Notes under the pieces: generated by a model
Told to the model about the DNA's origin: nothing
Databases searched by the model: none
Seen by the model: only the letters and a program-made list of their open reading frames with translations
Assembly: GCA_036480335.1 (NCBI GenBank)
Contig: JAZGGH010000046.1
Coordinates: 1 to 20,416 of the forward strand
Length of the DNA: 20,416 nt
DNA from: JAZGER01 sp036480335
GTDB taxonomy: Bacteria > Pseudomonadota > Gammaproteobacteria > DSM-19610
Direction of reading: 5' to 3'
Shown: piece by piece, positions 1 through 7,726 of the stretch
Layout of the letters: every line of letters begins with the position of its first letter
How positions within the stretch are numbered: position 1 is the stretch's first letter
Position numbers and translations under genes: made by a program

Positions 1-18
1 ACCCTGCATCATCAGGAC

Positions 19-912
19 ATGGAATCCACCGCAGAACAACTTGATACTCTGATTCCCCGGTCACTCAAGGAAAGCTCCAGGTCATTCCATGAATTGCCAG
101 CCATTCCAGTAACCACCTTACAGTTACTTGAATTATCTACCAACCCTCTGGCCAGCGCTGAACAACTGGCGGATATTGTCAAACTCGATCCGGTTCTGGC
201 AACCCAGATATTACGCTACGCTAACTCGGCCATGTACGGATACTCGGGTAAAATCAAGGACTTACAATCTGCAATTGCGCGTGTTCTGGGCTATGACTTT
301 GTCCTGAATCTGGCGCTCGGCATCAGTATCGGCAAAGCACTGCCCATTCCTCATGATGGCCCCTATGGACTGACTGCTTTCTGGCAACAGGCTGTATACG
401 CTGGCCGTCTCAATGAAGTGCTGACACGACTGATCCCAGGCAAACAACGCCCACCACGGGGTACAGCCTATCTGGCTGGCCTGTTACAGAATATTGGCTG
501 GCTGGCTCTGGGCAACACATTCCAGTCCGAGTTCTTCCTGTTGAACAAGATGGCCCAGGCAAACCCGGACATGCCACAACGTGAACTGGAAAAGAGCGTG
601 CTTGGTGTCACACATGACCAACTCGGCGCCTGGCTGATGGAAACCTGGGGAATGCCAGCTGAACTGACGGCTGCGATTCGCCACCATCACAATGAAGGCT
701 ATTGGGATGAGCACGCTATTTATCCACAGATGACCCTTCTGTCTAATCGTTTACTGGCGACTTATGGCATTGGCAATGCTGAAAGCATTGATTTACCCAT
801 CTTTACCCTGGAGCTACTACAACTGGAAGAAACAAAACTCCGCCTCGCAACCGAAGACATGCTTAGTAATCGTCAGGATCTTGACGATCTGGCAACAGCA
901 TTGTCAGAATAA
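19..912 (+). CDS. HDOD-domain signalling protein (5' end may lie outside window)
   Basis: The 297-residue product is dominated by an HDOD domain, a metal-independent relative of HD phosphohydrolases found in bacterial signalling proteins. Family features are LP..P.T...LLEL near residues 26-40, the IVKLDPVLATQILRYANSA block near 53-71, and DQLGAWLMETWGMP..L..AIRHHH in the C-terminal half. No catalytic output domain or membrane segment is visible, so it is probably a cytoplasmic regulator. The frame is open from base 1, and the only Shine-Dalgarno-like run (AGGA, 14-17) is too close to the ATG at 19. The true start could therefore lie upstream, and an N-terminal receiver domain outside the window cannot be excluded. 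A long hairpin follows the stop. The family is clear; the specific function is unknown. Confidence 0.8.
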   Translation: MESTAEQLDTLIPRSLKESSRSFHELPAIPVTTLQLLELSTNPLASAEQLADIVKLDPVLATQILRYANSAMYGYSGKIKDLQSAIARVLGYDFVLNLALGISIGKALPIPHDGPYGLTAFWQQAVYAGRLNEVLTRLIPGKQRPPRGTAYLAGLLQNIGWLALGNTFQSEFFLLNKMAQANPDMPQRELEKSVLGVTHDQLGAWLMETWGMPAELTAAIRHHHNEGYWDEHAIYPQMTLLSNRLLATYGIGNAESIDLPIFTLELLQLEETKLRLATEDMLSNRQDLDDLATALSE

Positions 913-919
913 TCACCAC

Positions 920-950
920 TAGATATGCCGACCAGCCATCGGCATATCTA
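920..950. terminator. Hairpin after HDOD gene
   Basis: A perfect 12-bp inverted repeat (left arm TAGATATGCCGA, right arm TCGGCATATCTA) surrounds a 7-base loop eight bases after the HDOD stop codon. No uninterrupted T-tract follows, so it is either a weak terminator or an mRNA 3' stabilising structure. The symmetry and position are seen; the function is inferred. Confidence 0.5.
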
Positions 951-1072
951 TATAACCCTCTATAAATAGTGTTATATTACTTCAGTTTACCGCTATTCAC
1001 CTGAATAATACTTTATTAATTCTTGCTTACCCGGTGCGTGATCGGAAATTGATTCTCAGTTTCGCCTCAGCT

Positions 1073-1106
1073 AAACTTGACTAATTTACTCAAGTATTAT
1101 TATACT
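1073..1106 (+). promoter_or_regulatory. iscR promoter with type 1 IscR binding site
   Basis: A quasi-palindrome (core TTGACTAATTTACTCAA) at 1073-1097 matches the published 25-bp type 1 IscR consensus at all but two positions. It overlaps a -35 hexamer TTGACT (1077-1082), followed 18 bp later by a -10-like TATACT (1101-1106). The arrangement resembles the autoregulated iscR promoter of E. coli, where [2Fe-2S]-IscR represses by covering the -35 element. The match is read by eye; autoregulation is inferred from family knowledge. Confidence 0.7.
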
Positions 1107-1168
1107 TACCCATCTTAAGTAAACTATCGCACAGAATCGAGCGATCAGAAGACATAGAGGCACGACTT

Positions 1169-1624
1169 ATGAAACTTTCAACCAAAGGGCGCCACGCCAT
1201 CACAGCTATGATGGAGCTCACACTGAAACATGACCGCGGTCCGGTAACACTGGCCGACATTTCAGTTGAACAATCAATATCTGTTTCCTATCTGGAGCAG
1301 TTGTTTGCTCGTTTACGCAACAATGGCCTGGTAACAGGTATGCGCGGACCAGGTGGCGGTTACTGCCTGCGTCGTCCCGCCAACGAGATTACCATCGCAG
1401 AAATTTTGGGTGCTGTTGATGATGCTATGCCTGCACGCAGAGAACGCATTCCCGGTGAAAAGTGGCCACAAAGCGTTATAATGTGGAACCAGCTGAGTGA
1501 ACGCATTTTTAATTATCTGGATGAATTGACGTTGGCGGACGCTGTCAATCAACAGGAAACTGCTGACAACAACAGCAAAGATGACAATATTCGTTCCGGC
1601 GGTTTTCGACAATCAGCCGCCTGA
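1169..1624 (+). CDS. iscR: IscR-type Rrf2 family regulator lacking the cluster cysteines
   Basis: This 151-residue winged-helix regulator aligns closely with E. coli IscR from the N-terminus: MKLSTKGRHAITAMMEL, then the recognition region ADISVEQSISVSYLEQLFAR with Glu43, then the wing VRGPGGGY-like segment at 58-65. IscR represses the isc genes when it carries a [2Fe-2S] cluster and uses a clusterless form at type 2 sites. Here the loop that should carry three cysteines and the ligand histidine reads PARRERIPGEKWPQSVIMW (88-106). It is about four residues shorter and has no cysteine; the only cysteine is C66, in the wing. The frame is intact and the dimerisation helix after it is recognisable, so this is not a frameshift. 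iscU follows 34 bp downstream and a type 1 IscR site lies upstream. Orthology is likely from context; the sensing mechanism must differ from the E. coli protein. Confidence 0.85.
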   Translation: MKLSTKGRHAITAMMELTLKHDRGPVTLADISVEQSISVSYLEQLFARLRNNGLVTGMRGPGGGYCLRRPANEITIAEILGAVDDAMPARRERIPGEKWPQSVIMWNQLSERIFNYLDELTLADAVNQQETADNNSKDDNIRSGGFRQSAA

Positions 1625-1658
1625 CAACACTCACTGAACAGAATTAGAGGTAAAACAC

Positions 1659-2036
1659 ATGGCTTACAGCGAAAAAGTCCTGGATCACTACGAGAATCCA
1701 CGCAATGTCGGCGTATTTGACAAGGCAGACACCAGTATCGGCACCGGTATGGTAGGCGCTCCTGCTTGCGGTGACGTTATGCGCCTGCAAATTAAGGTTA
1801 GCGATGATGGCATTATTGAAGACGCCAAATTTAAAACCTATGGTTGCGGCTCAGCAATTGCTTCCAGCTCATTATTGACAGAATGGGTAAAAGGCAAATC
1901 GCTGGATGAAGCTGGCCAGATCAAGAATACACAGATTGCTGAAGAACTGGCACTGCCACCTGTCAAGGTACACTGCTCAGTACTCGCCGAAGATGCCATC
2001 AAGGCGGCCATTAGCGACTATCAGTCAAAAAAATAA
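1659..2036 (+). CDS. iscU: Iron-sulfur cluster assembly scaffold IscU
   Basis: The 125-residue protein is nearly identical in layout to E. coli IscU (128 residues). IscU is the cytoplasmic scaffold on which [2Fe-2S] and [4Fe-4S] clusters are built before transfer to apoproteins. All scaffold ligands are visible: C37 in GAPACGDVM, D39, C63 in TYGCGSA, H105 and C106 in VKVHCSVLAEDA. The LPPVK motif (99-103) that the HscA chaperone recognises is intact, so an HscA/HscB pair is expected elsewhere. An AGAGGT ribosome site precedes the ATG. It is the last gene of a two-gene unit: a strong terminator follows and iscS, iscA, hscBA and fdx are absent here. A frataxin gene (cyaY) lies about 12 kb away. 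Confidence 0.97.
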   Translation: MAYSEKVLDHYENPRNVGVFDKADTSIGTGMVGAPACGDVMRLQIKVSDDGIIEDAKFKTYGCGSAIASSSLLTEWVKGKSLDEAGQIKNTQIAEELALPPVKVHCSVLAEDAIKAAISDYQSKK

Positions 2037-2060
2037 TCTGCGAGAATATCATTGCACGAC

Positions 2061-2087
2061 AAAAGGCCGGCTCGTCCGGCCTTTTTT
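2061..2087 (+). terminator. Intrinsic terminator of iscR-iscU
   Basis: A perfect 10-bp stem (AAAAGGCCGG / CCGGCCTTTT) with a 5-base loop is followed by a run of six T, 24 bases after the iscU stop. It closes the operon and explains the absence of further isc genes in the transcript. Confidence 0.92.
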
Positions 2088-2138
2088 GCCTGTCGACTTT
2101 TTCACCCGCACACTTCATTTCTTTCATCGGACAAAATC

Positions 2139-2987
2139 ATGTCAGACGAGATTCTTCAGTTATACCCGACAACGGGTAACAGATACCCTTTAGAAGGCCT
2201 GTATCTTAATGAAGACCTGCAAACCACAAAAAACCTGACTGAAAATCTGGCAGAAAATCTGACAGAGACATTCATTTACAGTAATTTCGTCAGCAGCATT
2301 GATGGACGTATCGCCCTGCCTGTTGCAGGAAAATCATCTCACCAGGTGCCTGCTGCAACCGGCAATGCCCGCGACTGGCGACTGTTTCAGGAACTTGCCG
2401 CTCAGGCAGACTTGCTGATATCTACTGCGCGCTTCTTTCGCCAGGCATCTGCGCATGAAGCACAGGATAATTTACCCGTTGGACAGGGTTTTCCTGATTT
2501 ACGCCAATGGCGTCTTGCTCAGGGATTAAAAACTCAACCCGATATAGCCATCTTCAGTGCCAGCCTGGATATACCTGTGCAGGCTCTTGAACCCTACCAA
2601 CACCGCAAACTGTATATTTTCACCGGCGCAGGCTCCGACCCAAAAAAACGCTCACAGCTTGCGCGAGAATCGCATGCCGATATCATTCTGTGCGGCAACG
2701 GACGTGGTGTGGATGGCAACCGCTTACGTGCAACATTCAATAAACTAGGCTATTACGCCGTATATGCAGTCGCTGGCCCAAGGGTTTTTCATACCCTGGT
2801 ATCGGCTAATGCTCTCGACAGGCTATACCTGACCACAGCTCAACGACTGTTAGGAGGTCAGCAATTCGACACTATCAACTGGGGTGAACAACTCCTGCCC
2901 GCAATCGATATGCCACTCCTTTCACTTTACTATGATCCAACCACACCGGACAATGCCGGACAGACATTTGCAGCCTACGGAAAATAA
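2139..2987 (+). CDS. RibD C-terminal-domain (pyrimidine/dihydrofolate reductase-like) protein
   Basis: The 282-residue product has the fold signature of the RibD C-terminal reductase family, whose members reduce riboflavin intermediates or related pyrimidines with NAD(P)H. Visible blocks are YSNFVSSIDGRIALP near the N-terminus, a central ADLLISTARFFR segment, IILCGNGRGVDGNRLRATF, and AGPRVFHTLVSANALDRLYL followed by LLGG. The deaminase half of RibD is absent, so the substrate cannot be assigned. The in-frame region upstream runs through the iscU terminator, so I chose the ATG at 2139. Three 12-bp tandem copies at 2232-2267 encode NLTE-NLAE-NLTE just before the domain. It sits 3 bp ahead of a Nudix gene and is probably cotranscribed with it. 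Confidence 0.75.
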   Translation: MSDEILQLYPTTGNRYPLEGLYLNEDLQTTKNLTENLAENLTETFIYSNFVSSIDGRIALPVAGKSSHQVPAATGNARDWRLFQELAAQADLLISTARFFRQASAHEAQDNLPVGQGFPDLRQWRLAQGLKTQPDIAIFSASLDIPVQALEPYQHRKLYIFTGAGSDPKKRSQLARESHADIILCGNGRGVDGNRLRATFNKLGYYAVYAVAGPRVFHTLVSANALDRLYLTTAQRLLGGQQFDTINWGEQLLPAIDMPLLSLYYDPTTPDNAGQTFAAYGK

Positions 2988-2990
2988 AAT

Positions 2991-3506
2991 ATGCCACGCC
3001 GACAAATTCACCGTGGCCCGGTCATTGATCTGGGCATCGAACCCGTCACATTGCCGAATGGCAATAGGCTTGATCTGGAAGTGATTCGTCATCCTGGTGG
3101 CGCGGCAGTTGTCGCCCTCAATGAGCAACAGGAAGTTTGTCTACTGCATCAATATCGGCATGCTGCTGATGGCTGGCTGTGGGAACTGCCCGCCGGCAAA
3201 ATTGATAACGACGAGCCGCCTCTGCAGACAGCCCACCGTGAACTCGCTGAAGAAGCTGGCATCAAAGCGAAATCAATGCAAGCTCTGGGAGATATCCTGA
3301 CAACCCCTGGATTTTGCGATGAAACGATTTTTCTTTACCTGGCAACCAATCTCTCAAACTGTCCATTACAACAGGAAGCCGATGAAGTCATTGAAATACA
3401 TTGGCTGCCTTTTAATCAAGCAATTGAGCAAATATTTAACGGCACCATTCGGGATGCAAAAACAGTCACCGGCCTGTTATATGCAGCCCGGCACCTGCCT
3501 TCCTGA
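2991..3506 (+). CDS. Nudix hydrolase, ADP-ribose pyrophosphatase-like
   Basis: The 171-residue protein carries a complete Nudix box at 69-91 (G69, E75, R83-E84, E87-E88, G90), preceded by WELPAGK. This matches the NudF/ADP-ribose pyrophosphatase group, which cleaves ADP-ribose and related nucleoside diphosphate derivatives using metal bound by the box glutamates. An N-terminal beta-rich segment (9-45) precedes the core, as in that group. The start lies 3 bp after the stop of the reductase-like gene, so translational coupling is likely. Substrate assignment rests on similarity by eye only. Confidence 0.85.
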   Translation: MPRRQIHRGPVIDLGIEPVTLPNGNRLDLEVIRHPGGAAVVALNEQQEVCLLHQYRHAADGWLWELPAGKIDNDEPPLQTAHRELAEEAGIKAKSMQALGDILTTPGFCDETIFLYLATNLSNCPLQQEADEVIEIHWLPFNQAIEQIFNGTIRDAKTVTGLLYAARHLPS

Positions 3507-3629
3507 CTGAACGCAGAATATCGTATAAATGCTGTAATCGTCGTAAGCCAGTCTTTGAATGAGTAACAATATAGTGCTAGTCTTTGGATTTCCAAGGGGC
3601 GGGTGCCTCAGTTTTTTCCGGGCTACTTT

Positions 3630-4145
3630 ATGACATGGGATTTTAAGGGATGTATTAAATTTTGTTGTTTAGTTGCAATATTGTCTTCAAATTGTGCTTG
3701 TAGCACTGCAAACAAAAATATCGTCTATGATGAAAAGCAGTTTAACCATATTGAAACGGGCACCTTATACCTTTATCGTCCGCCAGCATTCTATGGAGTT
3801 ATAGGGGGGCCAAATATTTATTTAGATGGCAAAAAGATAAGGTTATTAAATAGCGGGGACTACATGATTGTATCCGTTGTGCCTGGACGAAGAAGGCTCG
3901 CAGCGAAATGGCATTTTTTGTTGAAACCGATGGGAACGAAAAACACTGATTTTGAATTTGACATACAAGCGAATGAATCTATTTACATAAGGTATGGCAT
4001 TACTAATTATCAAGCGATGCCAACTGGATCGCCTATGGTTCCATTAACAGTCTCGGGAAATTTTAGGTTTTCAGTTGGTAACCAGCATAGTGCTAAAAAA
4101 GTAATTAATCTTCCTGTTGAGAATGATGATAGAGAAATGGAATAA
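3630..4145 (+). CDS. DUF2846-like envelope protein, AT-rich gene
   Basis: This is a protein of about 171 residues with a hydrophobic, Cys-rich N-terminus (FCCLVAILSSNCACS) that looks like a lipoprotein or secretion signal, although the lipobox is not canonical. The mature part resembles DUF2846 proteins: TGTLYLYRPPAF, then PNIYLDGKKI, then GDYMIVSVVPGRRRL. Family members are small envelope proteins of unknown role. A GTG at 3603 in the same frame, preceded at close range by AAGGGG, would add nine residues; I prefer ATG 3630 for the shape of the signal. Base composition is visibly more AT-rich than the flanking Nudix genes, and codon choice shifts (many TTA, ATA and AAT codons), suggesting horizontal acquisition. 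No mobile element borders it. Confidence 0.65.
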   Translation: MTWDFKGCIKFCCLVAILSSNCACSTANKNIVYDEKQFNHIETGTLYLYRPPAFYGVIGGPNIYLDGKKIRLLNSGDYMIVSVVPGRRRLAAKWHFLLKPMGTKNTDFEFDIQANESIYIRYGITNYQAMPTGSPMVPLTVSGNFRFSVGNQHSAKKVINLPVENDDREME

Positions 4146-4267
4146 TCGTGTGTACGACTTTCGGAAAATAGGTTGTGCATTAATCAATCAATCTGATGAG
4201 ATGGACACGCCCCTTTGTTAAAGGCTCATGATAGCCAGGACAAGAAACGTTCATTCAAATCAGAAAA

Positions 4268-4834
4268 ATGACAGGCAGGATGAATGTGAAATTTTGCAGT
4301 AGCTGCGGTGCAACCGTTACCCTTTTAATCCCTGAAGGCGATAATCGGGAACGTTTTGTATGCACCGAGTGCGACGCCATCCACTACCAGAATCCCAACA
4401 TTGTGGCCGGCTGTATTCCTGAATGGGATGGAAAAATTCTGCTATGCCGACGTGCCATTGAGCCACGACATGGACTCTGGACATTGCCCGCCGGATTTAT
4501 GGAAAATGGCGAATCAACCGAAGAAGCCGCTATGCGAGAAACCTGGGAAGAAGCGAATGCACGGGTTGAACTGACTGGCCTGTTCAGCCTCTTCAGCATT
4601 CCACATATCAGCCAGGTCTATATGTTATTCACCGGGCAAATCATTGATGGCAAATTCTCGCCAGGCATTGAGAGCCTGGAATGCAAACTGTTTTCTAAAA
4701 ATGAAATTCCCTGGGAACAGCTTGCTTTCAAGGTTGTAGAAGAAACCTTGCGCCGATACTACCTTGCCATAGAAAAAGACAGCGTCAATCAACTACAGAT
4801 TGACAACATTCTCAAACCCACAAGAAGAAACTGA
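4268..4834 (+). CDS. Nudix hydrolase with N-terminal zinc ribbon
   Basis: The 188-residue protein begins with a four-cysteine zinc ribbon (C10, C13, C32, C35; CSSC and CTEC), then NPNIVAGCIPEWDGKILLC and a Nudix box at 76-98 (G76, E82, R90-E91, E94-E95). The box glycine before the last residue is replaced by Asn97, as seen in a well-known subgroup of zinc-ribbon Nudix proteins. GLWTLPAGFMENGES is the substrate-facing segment. Such proteins hydrolyse nucleotide diphosphate derivatives, possibly NADH- or FAD-like, but the substrate cannot be read here. An internal ATG at 4280 is an alternative start. It ends 3 bp before the end of the convergent PilZ gene. Confidence 0.85.
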   Translation: MTGRMNVKFCSSCGATVTLLIPEGDNRERFVCTECDAIHYQNPNIVAGCIPEWDGKILLCRRAIEPRHGLWTLPAGFMENGESTEEAAMRETWEEANARVELTGLFSLFSIPHISQVYMLFTGQIIDGKFSPGIESLECKLFSKNEIPWEQLAFKVVEETLRRYYLAIEKDSVNQLQIDNILKPTRRN

Positions 4835-4837
4835 TTT

Positions 4838-5155
4838 TCAGGCACAAATGGATTCGGTCTCGTAAAACATGTCACGATACTGTTGCTCCAATACTGGCTC
4901 AACATCCTCAAACATCATGCCGACACCTTGATCACCCCGATGCATAATCACTGCGGGCATTCTTAACGTCTCACCATGCATGTTCGACAGCTCGATATCG
5001 AATGCCTCATAACGCCGCCAGTATTGTGTATTCACATCAACAAATAAACCCCCCATACTCATATTTTGTGCAATACCCGACTGCACAGGACGCTCATCCT
5101 GATAAAAAACAACCTTAAAACCTGCCGGCTTTCTTCGACTACAACGGTGTTCCAT
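4838..5155 (-). CDS. PilZ-domain protein (cyclic-di-GMP binding)
   Basis: This is a single-domain PilZ protein of about 105 residues. Both ligand motifs are present: RxxxR at residues 4-8 (RCSRR) and NxSxxG at 31-36 (NMSMGG). PilZ domains bind cyclic-di-GMP and act as adaptors in motility or polysaccharide control. The start is the ATG at 5155, which places the RxxxR motif at the usual extreme N-terminal position. A TTG at 5167 would add four residues. The gene is convergent with the zinc-ribbon Nudix gene at 3 bp distance, with no terminator between them. Confidence 0.88.
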   Translation of the reverse strand: MEHRCSRRKPAGFKVVFYQDERPVQSGIAQNMSMGGLFVDVNTQYWRRYEAFDIELSNMHGETLRMPAVIMHRGDQGVGMMFEDVEPVLEQQYRDMFYETESICA

Positions 5156-5279
5156 ACTGTTTCTCAAAGTTTTGTTCTATTTTTTATCACTATCGACATT
5201 TTTTTGTCTGACTTAAGGACTACAATCAGGCTAGTCGTTAATAAATACCCACGTCTATAATTTCCCAGGAGGAAACCCA

Positions 5280-5846
5280 ATGCGACTTATCATTTCTTTA
5301 TTTTTCATACTGTTAGTATTCACAACTCCAGGTATCGCGGATAGCGAACAGGCAAGCCCTGATATGCCAGAAAACATGACGATTGATGACCAGCCCCTGC
5401 TTCTTAATGGTGCCGGACTAAGAAAAAAATTCTTCATAAAAGTCTACAGAGCCGGCCTGTATTTACCGGAACGCAGTACATCCACTGACATAATCAGCAA
5501 TATGCCGGGTGCTAAAAATGTCCGCATGAATATTCTGCACAGTAAAATTGCGGCAAAAAAATCCCGTACCGCCTGGACGGATGGGCTAAAAAAGAACCTT
5601 TCAGAAACTGATTTTGCTGCCAACAAAGCCGCCCTCGATCAATTTAATGCGCTGTTTCCGGATCTGCACAAAGGTGACCAGTTAGACATTACTTTTCACC
5701 CAGGCAATGGAACCACGATAACCCTGAATAATAGCCTTCTTGGAACAGTAGCTGGCGATCAGTTCTATTCTGCTTTACTGCAAATCTGGCTGGGTGATAA
5801 ACCCGCAGACAACAATCTCAAACAAGCATGGCTTGGTCAGCGCTAG
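5280..5846 (+). CDS. Periplasmic chalcone-isomerase-like protein
   Basis: The 188-residue protein has a clear Sec signal peptide (MRLIISLFFILLVF, likely cleavage after GIA at residue 20). The mature domain resembles the bacterial chalcone-isomerase-like family: LNGAGLRKKFFIKVYRAGLYLP, then a helix-rich middle, then GDQLDITFHPGNGTTITLN and LLGTVAGDQFYSALLQIWLGDKP. Bacterial members are secreted, lack known isomerase substrates, and may bind fatty acids or similar ligands. A textbook AGGAGG (5267-5272) precedes the ATG. typA follows 65 bp downstream with its own promoter-like element. Confidence 0.85.
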   Translation: MRLIISLFFILLVFTTPGIADSEQASPDMPENMTIDDQPLLLNGAGLRKKFFIKVYRAGLYLPERSTSTDIISNMPGAKNVRMNILHSKIAAKKSRTAWTDGLKKNLSETDFAANKAALDQFNALFPDLHKGDQLDITFHPGNGTTITLNNSLLGTVAGDQFYSALLQIWLGDKPADNNLKQAWLGQR

Positions 5847-5875
5847 AAAAACCGCCACCCAGCCAAAAAATGCTT

Positions 5876-5881
5876 TATAAT
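5876..5881 (+). promoter_or_regulatory. Candidate -10 element of typA
   Basis: A perfect TATAAT hexamer lies 30 bases before the typA start codon in the gap after the chalcone-isomerase-like gene. I could not find a convincing -35 hexamer at 16-18 bp spacing, so this is a candidate only. Confidence 0.4.
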
Positions 5882-5911
5882 GGCCTGTTTACCTGTTGAG
5901 ATAATTTTCAA

Positions 5912-7726
5912 GTGATAGAGCATCTTCGCAATATTGCCATTATTGCCCACGTTGACCATGGCAAAACCACTCTCGTTGATCAATTGCTGGCCCAGTCCGG
6001 AACACTGGACTCCCGCAAAGCGCCCACTGAACGCGTCATGGATTCCAACGATCTTGAAAAAGAACGCGGCATCACGATACTGTCAAAAAATACGGCCATT
6101 GAGTGGAATGATTACCACATCAATATTGTTGACACACCCGGACATGCTGATTTTGGCGGGGAAGTTGAACGTGTTCTGTCTATGGTCGATTCCGTGTTGC
6201 TACTGGTTGATGCCGTTGAAGGACCAATGCCACAAACCCGCTTCGTCACCGAAAAAGCATTACAGCAAGGCCTGAAACCTATCGTTGTCATCAACAAGAT
6301 TGACCGCCCTGGCGCACGCCCTGACTGGGTGCTCGATCAGACATTTGATCTTTTTGACAACCTGGGCGCCAGTGATGATCAGCTCGACTTTTCGGTAATT
6401 TATGCCTCCGGTTTGCAGGGCTTTGCTGGCATGGATTCGGACATTCGTGATGGCGACATGACATCTTTATTCCAGCTCATCGTCGACAAAGTTAGTCCAC
6501 CTGATGTAGATCTGGACGCGCCATTTCAAATGCAAATTAGCGCTCTGGATTACAATAGCTATGTTGGCGTTATCGGCATTGGCCGTATTGAACGTGGCTC
6601 AATAAAAACCAACTCATCGATTACTGTGGTGAATAGCGAAGGCAAAACACGCAACGCTCGTATTCTGCAACTGTTCAGCTTTCTGGGACTGGAGCGCATT
6701 GAGACAGAAACCGCACAAGCTGGAGACATCATTGCCTTCACTGGTATTGACAAACTGAACATTTCCGACACGCTCTGCCATCCTGATACTGTAGAAGCAC
6801 TCCCGCCTCTCAGCGTTGATGAACCGACTGTAAGCATGACTTTTCAGGTTAACAACTCACCTTTTGCCGGCAACGATGGCAAATTTGTCACCTCTCGACA
6901 GATCAAGGAACGGCTCGAACGTGAACTGATTCATAATGTCGCGCTAAAAGTAGATGAAACCGAAGATCCGGATAAATTCCGCGTCTCAGGTCGTGGTGAA
7001 TTGCATCTGTCTATATTGATCGAAACAATGCGTCGTGAAGGCTATGAACTGGGTGTTTCCCGACCGGAAGTCATTATTCGTGACATTGATGGCGAAAGAC
7101 AGGAACCTTACGAACAACTGACCGTTGATGTCGAAGACCAGCATCAGGGTAGCATCATGGAAAAACTGGGTGAACGCGGCGGTGACCTCACCAATATGAT
7201 ACCGGACGGGAAAGGTCGTGTGCGACTGGACTTTATTATCCCATCGCGAGGCCTGATTGGCTTTCGCACAGAATTCCTGACCGCTACTCAGGGCAGTGGA
7301 TTACTCTATCACGTGTTTGATCACTACGGTCCAATGAAAAAAGGCGATTTTGGCAAGCGCATCAATGGCGTGCTGATCTGCAATGGCCTGGGTAAAGCAC
7401 TTGGCTACTCACTGTTTAACCTGCAGGAACGCGGTCGACTGTTTATTGGTCATGGTGAAGAAGCCTATGAAGGCATGATCATCGGCATACATTCGCGTAA
7501 CAATGATCTGGTGGTTAATCCCCTCAAAGCCAAACAGCTAACCAACGTTAGAGCATCGGGTACTGATGAAAACATTCAGTTATCACCACCTATTCGTATG
7601 TCGCTTGAACAGGCGCTGGAATTCATTGATGAAGACGAGCTGGTTGAGGTGACTCCCAATGCGCTACGCATCCGTAAACGCATACTACTGGAAACTGAGC
7701 GTAAGAAAGCGTCTCGTAGCGCCTGA
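5912..7726 (+). CDS. typA: Translational GTPase TypA/BipA
   Basis: The 604-residue protein matches E. coli BipA (607 residues) along its length. BipA is a ribosome-binding GTPase that aids 50S assembly and stress or low-temperature growth. GTPase motifs are G1 AHVDHGKTTL (12-21), the switch region with RGITI, G3 DTPGHADFGGEVERVL, and G4 NKIDRPGARP. EF-G-like domains follow, with VSGRGELHLSILIETMRREG, and the BipA-specific C-terminal domain carries SRGLIGFRTEFLT and NVRASGTDE. Translation starts at a GTG giving MIEHLRNIAIIAHVDHG, the usual N-terminus, and the ribosome site is weak. Its stop codon abuts the stop of the opposing small gene with no base between them. Confidence 0.97.
   Translation: MIEHLRNIAIIAHVDHGKTTLVDQLLAQSGTLDSRKAPTERVMDSNDLEKERGITILSKNTAIEWNDYHINIVDTPGHADFGGEVERVLSMVDSVLLLVDAVEGPMPQTRFVTEKALQQGLKPIVVINKIDRPGARPDWVLDQTFDLFDNLGASDDQLDFSVIYASGLQGFAGMDSDIRDGDMTSLFQLIVDKVSPPDVDLDAPFQMQISALDYNSYVGVIGIGRIERGSIKTNSSITVVNSEGKTRNARILQLFSFLGLERIETETAQAGDIIAFTGIDKLNISDTLCHPDTVEALPPLSVDEPTVSMTFQVNNSPFAGNDGKFVTSRQIKERLERELIHNVALKVDETEDPDKFRVSGRGELHLSILIETMRREGYELGVSRPEVIIRDIDGERQEPYEQLTVDVEDQHQGSIMEKLGERGGDLTNMIPDGKGRVRLDFIIPSRGLIGFRTEFLTATQGSGLLYHVFDHYGPMKKGDFGKRINGVLICNGLGKALGYSLFNLQERGRLFIGHGEEAYEGMIIGIHSRNNDLVVNPLKAKQLTNVRASGTDENIQLSPPIRMSLEQALEFIDEDELVEVTPNALRIRKRILLETERKKASRSA

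Noticed and set aside
1169..1624. Frameshift or sequencing error as the cause of cysteine loss in IscR
   Set aside because: The frame stays open, and the residues on both sides of the loop align with IscR without a shift.
2052..2138. Upstream extension of the reductase-like gene
   Set aside because: The extension is the iscU terminator translated; the ATG at 2139 begins the likely protein.
4210..4226. CCTTT/AAAGG hairpin after the AT-rich gene as a terminator
   Set aside because: The stem is only five A/T-heavy pairs and no T-tract follows.
5256..5261. TATAAT before the chalcone-isomerase-like gene as a promoter
   Set aside because: It would start transcription within the Shine-Dalgarno sequence and has no matching -35 element.
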